From: Chromobacterium phragmitis
GTDB taxonomy: Bacteria > Pseudomonadota > Gammaproteobacteria > Burkholderiales > Chromobacteriaceae
Length of the DNA: 64,000 bases
Assembly (NCBI RefSeq): GCF_003325475.1
Contig: NZ_CP029495.1
Span: 3,720,001 to 3,784,000, forward strand
Direction of reading: 5' to 3'
The notes under the pieces are model-generated. The model was not told where the DNA came from. It did not search any database and saw nothing but the letters and a program-made list of their open reading frames with translations. The position numbers and the translations under genes are program-made. Shown piece after piece: positions 35,010 to 42,882 of the stretch; position 1 is the stretch's first letter, and each line of letters opens with the position of its first letter.

Positions 35010-35635
35010 GCGAGAGCCCCGATGGTCAGGTCGATGACTTCGAGCAGCGCCTCTACGTCGCTGTCGTTGTCGATGGTCAGGTCGCGCGGGTGGCGCGGCA
35101 GGGCTATTTCTGTCGTGTGCTCCGCCGACGCCTCGTAGCCCGGCCGGTCGACGTGCCAAACCCAGCCGCCTAGCTGCCGGATCAGATCGGCCTCGGCGGT
35201 CGGAATCGGCGCGCTGGCGGCGTAGCGCAGGCCGGACACGACGACCGGCGCCGTTGACGCTTCTATCCGTTCGCGCACCGCGCAGATGAAATAATCCCAG
35301 CCGGCCGTCGCGCGCCGGTAGTCGCCCCATTGCTGCTGGAGCCAGCGCGGTGAGCGCGGAACGCGGCGGTCATCTGATTCTGTCCCGAAATCCCGCAAAT
35401 TCAACCAGTGAAGGAAGCCCGCATCGCTGCACAGGATAAGCGCGAGATAGACACTAGGCTCGTCTTTCATGTTCTGATTTTCGAAGTCATGATCATGGTC
35501 GGGGAATGCGGCGGACAGCTCCTCCCGGATCTTGTCCGCGAATCCGATCTTCACGAAGCCGTGCGCGGCGATCAGGTGGTCTGCGATGGTGTCTTTGCCC
35601 GATTTCTTCGGGCCGGCGAGGCCGATTAGTTGCAT
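35006..35635 (-). CDS. Deoxynucleoside monophosphate kinase-like protein
   Basis: A 209-aa P-loop kinase with GLAGPKKSGKDTIADHL (Walker A GxxxxGKDT) at residue 5, FVKIGFADKIREEL and later VVSGLRYAASA. Phage dNMP kinases of this type raise dNTP supply for replication. The start MQLIGLAG has AGGAG six bases upstream. The longer frame from GTG lacks one. Confidence 0.75.
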   Translation of the reverse strand: MQLIGLAGPKKSGKDTIADHLIAAHGFVKIGFADKIREELSAAFPDHDHDFENQNMKDEPSVYLALILCSDAGFLHWLNLRDFGTESDDRRVPRSPRWLQQQWGDYRRATAGWDYFICAVRERIEASTAPVVVSGLRYAASAPIPTAEADLIRQLGGWVWHVDRPGYEASAEHTTEIALPRHPRDLTIDNDSDVEALLEVIDLTIGALA

Positions 35636-35706
35636 GTGGTTCTCCTGCGAAAGCACGTTAGATTAGAGCCTGCGATATGATGAGCGTTTATTCTGCGGAG
35701 CGCGCC

Positions 35707-36096
35707 GTGACAAAGACAAAGTATCTCTCTCTTGTTGCTGCATATTTCAAGGGGGAGTTTGCCCGGCTGCTGGCGGCGAGAGATGCTGAATTGCTGGGGG
35801 AGCTGAAGGAAATGCGAAGCCCCGTTCGAGACGACCAGGGGAGGCTTGTGTTCGATTTCCGGTTTGATCAGCTCTACTTTCTGCTGGCGCGCAGAACCGA
35901 TATCGGAGATGAAGAACTTCCGAGTGCGCTTGGAAACGGCAAGGATGTGAGAGATTTTTGCCGCCTAATTTCCCGTCCATGGCCAATGAAGGAGTTAGAG
36001 CTGCACGGGCTTTCAATAAAGCCGGTTCAGCTGGCGCGCTCCACAGGTGGCACCCTATACCGTATTCATTCAATTCACCCACAGCTGGGTGGCTGA
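35707..36096 (+). CDS. Hypothetical protein on the strand opposite the phage operon
   Basis: A 129-aa protein (GTG start, GGAG six bases upstream): TKTKYLSLVAAYFKGEFARL, then FDFRFDQLYFLLARRTDIGD. It is soluble with mixed charge and no known motif. It points against the surrounding leftward operon and is converging with the Ead-like gene, as expected of an independently acquired cargo (moron) gene near the prophage end. Confidence 0.55.
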   Translation: MTKTKYLSLVAAYFKGEFARLLAARDAELLGELKEMRSPVRDDQGRLVFDFRFDQLYFLLARRTDIGDEELPSALGNGKDVRDFCRLISRPWPMKELELHGLSIKPVQLARSTGGTLYRIHSIHPQLGG

Positions 36097-36593
36097 TACC
36101 GCTCCATCGCAGCGTCGATGGCGGCGTCTACCTCCTCCCTGTCGGTCGCGCGCTCGTGGAATACGGGTATTTCTCTATCCGTCCCACAAATTTCAAGCAC
36201 AACGCCCCGATCAGTGAAGCATTCCCCGATGTAGGCATCTTGAGTCAGCCACCGATACCGCGCTGCGACACGCTCCAGCTCGGCGATGCGTGCGGCCTGG
36301 GCGTCGATGTGGCCGAGCAGCGCCAGGACGGCGGCCGGGTTGGCGGCGGCGATGTACGCGGCATTAGCGACCGACTCTGCCTGGAAATTGCTATTTCCCT
36401 CCAGCAGCACCTTGGGGCCAATGTCTGTGTCGATTACCACCTGTGAGCCGTAAACCGTAATCTCGTGCAGTCCATCAGGCTTGCTGCCTCCCGTGCGCCA
36501 CGGCCCCGGCGTCGCAGCCTCGGCCGCCGCGCGCAGGGCGGCGAGTTGGTCAGGTGTCATCTTTGTTGCTTCCTTAAGGTAGAACTCGTCCAT
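36075..36593 (-). CDS. Ead/Ea22-like phage protein
   Basis: A 172-aa protein whose core LAALRAAAEAATPGPWRTGG and VANAAYIAAANPAAVLALL are the recurring blocks of Ead/Ea22-like proteins of lambdoid phages (function unknown), followed by a coiled stretch (RIAELERVAARYRWL). The start at 36593 shares a base with the preceding stop (TAATG). MTPDQL at 36560 with AAGGAAG upstream is an equally good start. Confidence 0.7.
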   Translation of the reverse strand: MDEFYLKEATKMTPDQLAALRAAAEAATPGPWRTGGSKPDGLHEITVYGSQVVIDTDIGPKVLLEGNSNFQAESVANAAYIAAANPAAVLALLGHIDAQAARIAELERVAARYRWLTQDAYIGECFTDRGVVLEICGTDREIPVFHERATDREEVDAAIDAAMERYQPPSCG

Positions 36594-37036
36594 TACTCGG
36601 CCCCTTTCCGCGCGGCGGTTTTGCGGCAACTCGCCACTTCTCTACGGCGCAATGCCATCTCTTTGTTGACGTTGATCCCGCCGAAGCCGTCCCCAGGGAA
36701 AATCGCCGTGTGGCAATGTGGGCAGGCCGGCACCATCGTCCGAGAGCGCCACGCCTTTTCCACCTTCCTGGCGGCTGTCAAAGAAACGCCTTCTTGCTGC
36801 TCCTTCTTCAGCTGCTCGCGTGCACTGCTCAACTTGTTCATTTCTTGGTTGTACCGTTCCACGATTGTGGTGAGCGCCCAATATGCGGAAACCTGGACGC
36901 CGCAATCGGAGCACTTCACCACGTCCCCGCGGTCATCCAATTCCAGCCGGTGATGCTTGCAGCCGTCTTCTTTGGTCCAGCGCAATTCTTGTGTTCGGCG
37001 AAGCGTCCACTCGCCGATCTGAATGACCTCTCCCAT
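36593..37036 (-). CDS. Zinc-ribbon phage protein
   Basis: A 147-aa protein with two Cys clusters: CKHH...VKCSDCGVQ (residues about 26-46) and PACPHCHTAIFPG (about 104-116), each able to bind zinc, separated by a helical coiled region (EQLKKEQQEG). It starts in the stop codon of the gene before it (TGATG). Function unknown. Confidence 0.65.
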   Translation of the reverse strand: MGEVIQIGEWTLRRTQELRWTKEDGCKHHRLELDDRGDVVKCSDCGVQVSAYWALTTIVERYNQEMNKLSSAREQLKKEQQEGVSLTAARKVEKAWRSRTMVPACPHCHTAIFPGDGFGGINVNKEMALRRREVASCRKTAARKGAE

Positions 37037-38007
37037 CACTCGCCCCCTTCCTTCGGCTGAGGCGTGGAGGCGAGCGTCGCATCACACTCCGGGCAAAATG
37101 TAAGTCCGCATGCTTCGGCTTCATCGCACTGTTTGCACCCGGGGGTTTTGCCGTACACCTCCTCCGGCGCGGGCTGATCTGCCGAGGATTCCTCGGCGGT
37201 TGCCGGCGCGGCTTGAAGCATTTCCCGAAGCGCCTGCTTCTGCACCTCGGCGTTTTCCAGCGCCCTGCCAGCGTCGAACCGGCCGCCGACCAGTGCCCAG
37301 CTGCTGGCGAAGACTTGAGCCTGCTCCATCACCTTGTTGATCCACTCTTCCGGCGCCGCCGACGTGGTTTGCAGACGGGTGTCAGTCAGTTCGTAATCAA
37401 CGAAGCGGTCTAAGAGGGCGGCCATGTTCTCTTGATGGTCCCGGATGGGAATCTGCTTGGTCTTGCCCAGCACCACGCCCCAGCAGACGTTTTCAACCTC
37501 TTCAGGCCAGCCCTCGGAAGCGAGCGCGCGCCACTCGTCAATGCTGTTTTCCGTTGCCGCGATGGCTTCGACCGCGGTGTTGAACCGTTCAAACCCGGTG
37601 TCGTCGTCGTAGGCAAAGAACTGGCCCTGCTTCTCTCCCTCCGGCGCGAAGGGGAGCAGTTCGACCGGATCGAACGGCAGCGGCTCGCCGTTCATCAGCG
37701 CGCTGGCCAGGTCCAGCACCTTCGCCGGCGCGTTGTAGCTTCCGAGGATCTGGTAAAGCGCGGCCGCGGCGCGCTGGCGGTCCGGCTGCGTGCCGGGCTC
37801 ATCGTGCTGTAGGGCGAACCCTTCCAGGTAGCTTTCGCAGTTGCACTCGACGACGTTGGATTCCGGCGCGTCCGGCGTGCACTGGCAGTACTCGGCGTCG
37901 AGCTTGTCGATCAGGTGGTTTTCCAGCTCGTCGACCAGCTCGGTGTGGGTCATGGATACGCTGCGGCGCTCGCCGCTGTCGGCGTGGACGAAATCGAAGC
38001 GGATCAT
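37036..38007 (-). CDS. Modular phage protein with C-terminal zinc ribbon
   Basis: A 323-aa acidic protein: N-terminal YCQCTPDAPE and VECNCESY Cys pairs, a central segment GFERFNTAVEAIAATENSI, and a C-terminal ribbon CKQCDEAEACGLTFCPECDA (CxxC...CxxC). QKQALREMLQAAPATAEESS is a linker type seen repeatedly in phage accessory proteins. It overlaps neighbours at both ends (ATGA, TGATG). Function unknown. Confidence 0.65.
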   Translation of the reverse strand: MIRFDFVHADSGERRSVSMTHTELVDELENHLIDKLDAEYCQCTPDAPESNVVECNCESYLEGFALQHDEPGTQPDRQRAAAALYQILGSYNAPAKVLDLASALMNGEPLPFDPVELLPFAPEGEKQGQFFAYDDDTGFERFNTAVEAIAATENSIDEWRALASEGWPEEVENVCWGVVLGKTKQIPIRDHQENMAALLDRFVDYELTDTRLQTTSAAPEEWINKVMEQAQVFASSWALVGGRFDAGRALENAEVQKQALREMLQAAPATAEESSADQPAPEEVYGKTPGCKQCDEAEACGLTFCPECDATLASTPQPKEGGE

Positions 38008-38321
38008 TGGGCACCCCCGGCCTTGATGGCTGGCCAAGTGTTGCCGAGCGGCGCGTCCGCGCTGCAGACGGAGCCGACGCCCTCCTGTTGATCGGCCGTT
38101 GCCTGGCGGTGCGCCAGCTGGGCGACGATGTCGTCGGCCAGCTGCGGATAACGCTCGCGGCAGCTGTCGGCGTAGGCCAGCGCCGCCGGGACGGCGTGTT
38201 CGTCGTAGGCGAGGTCCATCACCAGGTAATCGGCGCCGGCGCGATCGCCGCCAGGCTGGTCGCGGCCGTCAGCGCGGGAGACGTGGAATTTCGGGTACAG
38301 GCCGGTGGTGCTTTGGTCCAT
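38004..38321 (-). CDS. Phage accessory protein of unknown function
   Basis: A 105-aa protein starting MDQSTTGLYPKFHVSRADGR, with RAGADYLVMDLAYDEHAVPA. RBS AAAGGGAACCCC precedes. N-termini reading GLYPKFHVSRxDG occur in other phage proteins I recall, without assigned function. Confidence 0.65.
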   Translation of the reverse strand: MDQSTTGLYPKFHVSRADGRDQPGGDRAGADYLVMDLAYDEHAVPAALAYADSCRERYPQLADDIVAQLAHRQATADQQEGVGSVCSADAPLGNTWPAIKAGGAQ

Positions 38322-38352
38322 GGGGTTCCCTTTCTGGTTGGTGTTTACGATG

Positions 38353-38378
38353 CGCACAGGGCAGGCTTGCCCTGTGCG
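38353..38378. terminator. Hairpin between phage genes
   Basis: CGCACAGGGCA-ggct-TGCCCTGTGCG, an 11-bp perfect stem 1 bp from the end of the next gene upstream in transcription. No U-tract, so it may be an RNA-processing or stability element. Confidence 0.45.
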
Positions 38379-38379
38379 T

Positions 38380-38748
38380 TCAGCCGGCGATGCGGCTGGT
38401 GCTTTGCTCGTAGATCTCGCGAGCGCAAGCGGTGATCTGCTCGACGTCATTCCCACTCAGCGCCAGATTCAGGCGCTCAAATACCTCATTTCCGGTCCTG
38501 TCCTCGGGGATTAAACCGCGCTCGCGGGCTTGCTCCAGCAAGGCGTCGTCGCTGGCCTCGCTCAGCAATTCTTCGTGCTCCTCTTCGTCAAGATCGACAT
38601 ACAGCTCGACGGGCTCCTCGCTGAAGGAAAAGGACATCGGGGTGTTCAGCAGCGAGAGATCCAGATTCCGGCGCTTGAACTCGGCTGACAGGTCGCTATC
38701 GGACAGGACTTCGAACAACTCGCCTTTGGTGATGGTGATGTCGGGCAT
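38380..38748 (-). CDS. Acidic phage protein of unknown function
   Basis: A 122-aa strongly acidic protein (VELYVDLDEEEHEELLSEAS) with a Leu-rich helical tail. No enzyme motif. Acidic small phage proteins often mimic DNA or bind host regulators, but nothing specific supports that here. Confidence 0.6.
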   Translation of the reverse strand: MPDITITKGELFEVLSDSDLSAEFKRRNLDLSLLNTPMSFSFSEEPVELYVDLDEEEHEELLSEASDDALLEQARERGLIPEDRTGNEVFERLNLALSGNDVEQITACAREIYEQSTSRIAG

Positions 38749-38752
38749 GGTC

Positions 38753-39763
38753 TCAGCCTTCCTCGTTGATCCGGGCGCGGATCGCGCTGTATTTCTCGGT
38801 GTGGCCGCAGGGGTTTTCCCAGCCGTTGACGTTCAGCCGGCGGCTGCCGTCATAGCAGAGGGTTTCGAACGGTTCGCCGCGCGGGGCACCGCAGTACATG
38901 CAACGCCAGGGCAGGGTTAGCGTCAGGCGATAAAAGCCCTGATGCTCCTCGCAGCCGGGGATTGTGACGGTGCGGGTGTCGGTGCCGATGATGCCGGCCG
39001 CGTGGGCGGCGTTGACTGAGGCAATCGCCGCGCCAGTGTCGGGTATCAGTTCCAGGTGGTGCATGGTGGTTTCCTTGTCGGGTGCCGGCGCGGCGGCGAG
39101 CATGCGCCCCCATACCTCGCGCTTTGCCCATTCCTCGTGGAGGTTTATTTCTCCAGCACCAGACCAGCAGGACTTGCGGATCATTTCCTCTGTCGGTTTG
39201 ATCGGGACGAGCTGCCATCCATCCGGCACCGCTTGAACCTGTAAGGATTCCTTACCAGTTGCCGGCGCGGGCTGCGGGTGGGTGTAGAGCGTTTCCGCAT
39301 CGCACATCGGAGGACGCACATCATGGCGCGTGTAGGTTTCCTTGCCATCGATTGTTTCGCCGGTGGCAACCAAATACACCGCCTCGCCGCTCTGTTCAAC
39401 GTTTGCCCCAATTCGATACGTTTTTTCAAACAGACTTCTTCCAATTGGGTATTCTTCCCCTTCTACACCACGCATGATCAAATCGTCAGACTGCAACGGA
39501 GTTATGCCTTCGCGCGTACTGACATGCGTTTCACCTTTTCGTTGTTGGCGTACATGCACAGTCACTGGCAACTTGACACAAGGCACCCATTCAGAGCCGA
39601 TATCAGTCAAGTTGGCGATCTGCCCCTGCATCACCGCCTCGCCGCTCTGCTCGGCAGCGCGCACGCCGGCGATCAGCGCAGCGATGGCCTCGATCTGCTG
39701 CTCGATGTTGCCGCTGGCCAGAGCCTCGTCTACTGCATCGGCCAACTGTGTCAGGTTACTCAT
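38753..39763 (-). CDS. Composite phage accessory protein (shuffled modules)
   Basis: A 336-aa protein assembled from blocks also seen in neighbours: an N-terminal LTQLADAVDEAL helix (as at 40548 and 41205), EQSGEAV linkers twice, PDGWQLVPIKPTEEMIRKSC, and HHLELIPDTGAAIASVNAAHAAG (as in the gene at 41208-41717), ending in a ribbon with WRCMYCGAPRGEP and CGHTEKY. The last module could bind zinc. Function unknown. Confidence 0.65.
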   Translation of the reverse strand: MSNLTQLADAVDEALASGNIEQQIEAIAALIAGVRAAEQSGEAVMQGQIANLTDIGSEWVPCVKLPVTVHVRQQRKGETHVSTREGITPLQSDDLIMRGVEGEEYPIGRSLFEKTYRIGANVEQSGEAVYLVATGETIDGKETYTRHDVRPPMCDAETLYTHPQPAPATGKESLQVQAVPDGWQLVPIKPTEEMIRKSCWSGAGEINLHEEWAKREVWGRMLAAAPAPDKETTMHHLELIPDTGAAIASVNAAHAAGIIGTDTRTVTIPGCEEHQGFYRLTLTLPWRCMYCGAPRGEPFETLCYDGSRRLNVNGWENPCGHTEKYSAIRARINEEG

Positions 39764-40548
39764 GACTGCTCCTTTGCGGCGGCGATGGCGGTGTATGCAT
39801 CACGCAGGTATGACAATCGTTCGAACTTGCCACCTGGTTCCAAATCACTCCACGGCGCGATATCTCCGTTTTGGTGCAGACCGGCCACGCCATCGCTTCC
39901 TTCAATCAATCCGTCGATATCCTCGAGCAGTCCAGACAGCGCCGCCAGCAGTTGGTCGCGCTGAGCCTCTGCCCTGTCCGCGCGCGCCGTCTCGCTCTGC
40001 TGCATGGCCTTGGCCGCCTTGAGCGCGAGGGCCTGAGCGTCGTAGTCTTGCTGCATCTGGTCGCGCTTGGCTCTGGCTTCGTCGCGCTGGAGCTCCAGCT
40101 CATCGACTTCGCCGGCCAGTTTGGAGATCAGGTTCACCACGTCATCAACCGACTTGGCGTACACCTCCTGCCCCATGCCATCCTCGCCAGGAACCACATC
40201 AACAAGGATGTTAGCCACGCTGCGCATGGCGTCAGGCACGGCTGGCGGCTGGGTGGCGTGGGCGTCAACGATTTGGGAAAGCTGCTCCTCGCTTAGCACA
40301 GCGTATCCACCAGAAATACGCACGTACTCCACCGACTTCGCCAGCGCCATCAGCACATCACGCGCCACCGGCTCACCGCTCTGCTCGGTGGCCGGCGACT
40401 GCATCTGTTGCCATGCCAGCGCGGCGCGCCAGCCCCATTGGGCAATCTCGCTCGGCTCTTTGCAGTGAGCGATTATGTGTTGATGTATGCCTAGTTCCTG
40501 CCAGGCATTCTCGAACGCGGCGTCCGCCAGTTGGGTCAGGGTTTGCAT
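39760..40548 (-). CDS. Phage accessory protein with coiled coil and shared C-terminal module
   Basis: A 262-aa protein. N-terminal QTLTQLADAAFENAW helix, a linker ATEQSGEPV, a coiled coil (ELQRDEARAKRDQMQQDYDA, about residues 175-225) and a C-terminal module LLAALSGLLEDIDGL...GVAGLHQNGDIAPWSDLE that recurs in the gene at 42883-43377. AGGAG is five bases before the ATG. Function unknown. Confidence 0.65.
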   Translation of the reverse strand: MQTLTQLADAAFENAWQELGIHQHIIAHCKEPSEIAQWGWRAALAWQQMQSPATEQSGEPVARDVLMALAKSVEYVRISGGYAVLSEEQLSQIVDAHATQPPAVPDAMRSVANILVDVVPGEDGMGQEVYAKSVDDVVNLISKLAGEVDELELQRDEARAKRDQMQQDYDAQALALKAAKAMQQSETARADRAEAQRDQLLAALSGLLEDIDGLIEGSDGVAGLHQNGDIAPWSDLEPGGKFERLSYLRDAYTAIAAAKEQS

Positions 40549-40550
40549 GG

Positions 40551-40793
40551 TCACTCCTCACTTCCATGTATCCGCTCAAATGCTGCTTGCGGATCGTTTG
40601 AGGCCAGTTCGGCCAGTTCAGGCGCGAGAGCATTCATTGCGTCCCAGGCCCAAGCGCGGTGTTTATGCGGGCAGTCGCTGAAATACTGGATGCTGACCAG
40701 CTCCTTCAGGCATGCGTGCAGCCGTTCGTCAGTGATAGGCGGCATTTCGGCGCGCGGGACGTACTCGACGCCATCAATCAAAACGGTCGGCAT
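40551..40793 (-). CDS. Small phage protein of unknown function
   Basis: An 80-aa protein PTVLIDGVEYVPRAEMPPIT... with HACLKELVSIQYFSDCPHKH. GAGGAG lies upstream. It resembles other short phage proteins beginning with a VxIDGxxYVP strand, function unknown. Confidence 0.6.
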   Translation of the reverse strand: MPTVLIDGVEYVPRAEMPPITDERLHACLKELVSIQYFSDCPHKHRAWAWDAMNALAPELAELASNDPQAAFERIHGSEE

Positions 40794-40867
40794 ACTCTCT
40801 CCTCGCCCTGGTCGGGCAGTTTGGCCGGCTGATCAGGCAGCCAGCTGTCGTAGGGGCAGTCGTTCAT
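40778..40867 (-). CDS. 29-aa phage microprotein
   Basis: MNDCPYDSWLPDQPAKLPDQ then GEERVCRPF. It starts within the stop of the 113-aa gene (ATGA) and overlaps the next gene start by 16 bp. Only coupling and the filled gap support it. Confidence 0.4.
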   Translation of the reverse strand: MNDCPYDSWLPDQPAKLPDQGEERVCRPF

Positions 40868-41205
40868 GCGGCCTCCTGTTGCTGTTTCAGCGCGCGCGAG
40901 CAGTTGGCATCGTGCCACGCCTGGGCGTTCTGGCTGTTCAGCTCGTCCTCATCTGGGATCAGGCCGGGGTCGGACAGGGTGTTCTCGATCCACTCCATCG
41001 CGGCGGCCGCGCCTTGGCCGTGCTTCCACTCGATCCACGCGGACTGCATCGTGGTGATGTTGTCGTGAAGTAGCCACTGCTGTTGCTGGGCGGCCAGCTT
41101 CGCGCCGGCTACGAGGGCAGTGATTGCAATGGACATGCACTCTAGGCTGACGTTGGAGCGGGCGGCCTCCTCTACTGCTTCGGCCAATTTGATCAGAGGG
41201 TTCAT
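40864..41205 (-). CDS. Phage accessory protein of unknown function
   Basis: A 113-aa protein MNPLIKLAEAVEEAARSNVS..., with an N-terminal LxxLAEAVEEA helix related to those at 38753 and 39760, and MEWIENTLSDPGLIPDEDEL. GGAG eight bases upstream. Confidence 0.6.
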   Translation of the reverse strand: MNPLIKLAEAVEEAARSNVSLECMSIAITALVAGAKLAAQQQQWLLHDNITTMQSAWIEWKHGQGAAAAMEWIENTLSDPGLIPDEDELNSQNAQAWHDANCSRALKQQQEAA

Positions 41206-41207
41206 GG

Positions 41208-41717
41208 TCAAAACTCCGTCGAGGCGAACAGCTGGGGGAGCGTCTCGTCGGCGTCGACCAGCTGCTGCAGGCGCTGGCGGAATGTGATGGTCGGGCCGTT
41301 GTGGTTGTCGTCAACGTGAAACTGCAGGGAGTCCAGCTGCTGTGCGCTCAGCTCCTGGACGTTCTCGAAATCCTCCGGCATGGCTATTTCGCCGTAGAAC
41401 TGGATCGCGTCCTCTTTGCTGCGAGCCGCTACCCAATCGCAGTCGTTCATTTCGAAAATACGGATGCCGTTGATGTGGTTCGGGGTCATGCTGGTTTCCT
41501 CGCTCATGTCGATGGTGCCGGCCGCGTGGGCCGCGTTGACTGCTGCCAGCGCCGCGCCGGTGTCAGCAGGCTGGCGCTTGTGCTGGCATTCGCCGTCATG
41601 ACCGCAGAACTTCATGCCGGTGATGATTTGCGAGCAGATGGCACGCGGATGCGGCATGCCGTGGACTGCGCAAGTCGGCCGCTGGTCGGGTATCAGTTCC
41701 AGGTGGTGCGGGTTCAT
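41208..41717 (-). CDS. Phage accessory protein with HHLELIPD module
   Basis: A 169-aa protein NPHHLELIPDQRPTCAVHGM, then FCGHDGECQHKRQPADTGAA and LAAVNAAHAAG, followed by a domain with INGIRIFEMNDCDWVAARS. The N-terminal HHLELIPD and VNAAHAAG strings are shared with the 336-aa composite gene. Cys/His clusters suggest metal binding. RBS GGAGG. Confidence 0.6.
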   Translation of the reverse strand: MNPHHLELIPDQRPTCAVHGMPHPRAICSQIITGMKFCGHDGECQHKRQPADTGAALAAVNAAHAAGTIDMSEETSMTPNHINGIRIFEMNDCDWVAARSKEDAIQFYGEIAMPEDFENVQELSAQQLDSLQFHVDDNHNGPTITFRQRLQQLVDADETLPQLFASTEF

Positions 41718-41730
41718 GCTGCCTCCCATT

Positions 41731-41880
41731 TCAGTTTGGTTTGCATTGGGTGTTGGTCGATGCGTGGCCTGGACGGGCAATCCCATGACCCTCCGCCAGC
41801 CACGCAGCACGCCAGCCCAGCGGATGCCAGGCCACGCTTGCGGCCTCGATGCCGCTGCATACAGAGCCGAAGCGGATCAT
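41731..41880 (-). pseudogene. Remnant of a C5-cytosine DNA methyltransferase
   Basis: A 49-aa frame beginning MIRFGSVCSGIEAASVAWHP then LGWRAAWLAEGHG, which is the SAM-binding N-terminus (motif I, FxGxGG-like region SVCSGIEA) of phage Dcm-type enzymes normally 300 aa or more. It stops after 49 residues, so no catalytic PCQ loop exists. AAGGGG upstream and ATGA overlap with the zinc-ribbon gene are retained, so the stub may still be translated. Confidence 0.6.
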
Positions 41881-42005
41881 GATGAGGTCCCCTTGCAATA
41901 CGCGCAGCGCCACACGCCCCCGGCCCCGCTGGGTGTTGCCACATACGCGCCGCCGGCCAGAGGACGGCGCTTGTCGCAGCGACTGCATATCCGATACAGG
42001 CTCAT
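41877..42005 (-). CDS. 42-aa zinc-ribbon microprotein
   Basis: MSLYRICSRCDKRRPLAGGA...VWRCAYCKGTSS: two CxxC knuckles (C7/C10 and C34/C37) 24 residues apart. GGAGG is five bases upstream. It is the first gene after a terminator and overlaps the methyltransferase stub. Confidence 0.6.
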   Translation of the reverse strand: MSLYRICSRCDKRRPLAGGAYVATPSGAGGVWRCAYCKGTSS

Positions 42006-42022
42006 GCGTGCCTCCATGAAAA

Positions 42023-42040
42023 AAGGCCCGCGTGGGCCTT
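42023..42040 (-). terminator. Terminator inside the leftward phage operon
   Basis: On the minus strand AAGGCCC-ACGC-GGGCCTT then TTTTC. It lies between the 159-aa gene and the zinc-ribbon microgene, so genes further left need read-through or antitermination. Confidence 0.75.
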
Positions 42041-42061
42041 GTTTGGTACTGCTGGCGCGCG

Positions 42062-42541
42062 TTACGCCGCTTTGCCATTCGTGGACTCGATCAAATCCGC
42101 TGCCGCGGTCAGTACCGTCAGCAACTCGCCCCGCGTAAGCGCCGGGATGATCTGCCGTAGCGAATTGAGCGAGGCTCGGAAGGCCTCCAGCTCATCGGCC
42201 GTCGCCACGAACCGGCCGCGTTTCGAATACCGCTCAGCCAGTTTGGCGTAGGCAGCCGCCGCGATCTCGCTTTCCTGCTTGTACTGCCAGCCGACGAGTG
42301 GAGTAAGTTCGACGCCTCTCGTTCGCAGCAGCTCGCCTGCCATGCACAAGGTCACATTCATTTCGTTGAGCCGAAGGAAGCCGTCCGTCGACAGTTCTCC
42401 GCGCATCAGCGCTTCGAGGTCGCGTGTAGGCTCATCGAGAATGTCGGTATCGTTTGAAGGGGTGTTGATGCACTTGCCCAGCACCAGCTTCATGCGGGTG
42501 AAGCTGGCGGGGCGGTGCTTGCGTTTGCATTGCTTTCTCAT
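42062..42541 (-). CDS. Phage protein of unknown function (MRKQCKRKH family)
   Basis: A 159-aa protein opening MRKQCKRKHRPASFTRMKLV. This basic opening recurs in a phage protein group I recall from other proteobacterial prophages, function unassigned. The rest is helical (ELEAFRASLNSLRQIIPAL). Confidence 0.6.
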   Translation of the reverse strand: MRKQCKRKHRPASFTRMKLVLGKCINTPSNDTDILDEPTRDLEALMRGELSTDGFLRLNEMNVTLCMAGELLRTRGVELTPLVGWQYKQESEIAAAAYAKLAERYSKRGRFVATADELEAFRASLNSLRQIIPALTRGELLTVLTAAADLIESTNGKAA

Positions 42542-42810
42542 GCGGCCCTCCGACTTTCTGCCTCCAGCTTCCAGGCATCGCGCGCCTTAGCCAACTCGGC
42601 GTTGCGCAGCTCCAGCTCCGTGACCTTGGCTGCCAGCTCCGCACAATCGCCGGCGAACTGGCGCGCGGCCCGGTTCTGCGTTTGAAGCTGTTCCTCTTGG
42701 ATGGTGATGGTGGATTGCAGCATCTTGATTCGGCCGTCCGATTGCTCCAGGCGATCAGCTAGGACGGCAATTATCAGCTGCAGGCGCGCGATGGCGATTT
42801 CGTAATTCAT
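42538..42810 (-). CDS. Coiled-coil phage protein
   Basis: A 90-aa protein, mostly one coiled coil (LQLIIAVLADRLEQSDGRIK and ELAAKVTELELRNAELAKAR). AGGAG lies six bases before MNYEIAI, which decides among three in-frame ATGs. It overlaps the next gene by ATGA. Confidence 0.6.
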   Translation of the reverse strand: MNYEIAIARLQLIIAVLADRLEQSDGRIKMLQSTITIQEEQLQTQNRAARQFAGDCAELAAKVTELELRNAELAKARDAWKLEAESRRAA

Positions 42811-42835
42811 ATTCATCTCCTGGCGCGCTTGCGCC

Positions 42836-42864
42836 AAAAACGAAGCCCGCCGGGTGGGCGGGCT
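42836..42864 (-). terminator. Terminator inside the leftward phage operon
   Basis: AGCCCGCC-caccc-GGCGGGCT then TCGTTTTT on the minus strand, directly upstream of the coiled-coil gene. Confidence 0.7.
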
Positions 42865-42882
42865 GTCATGGGGTGGGGTGGG

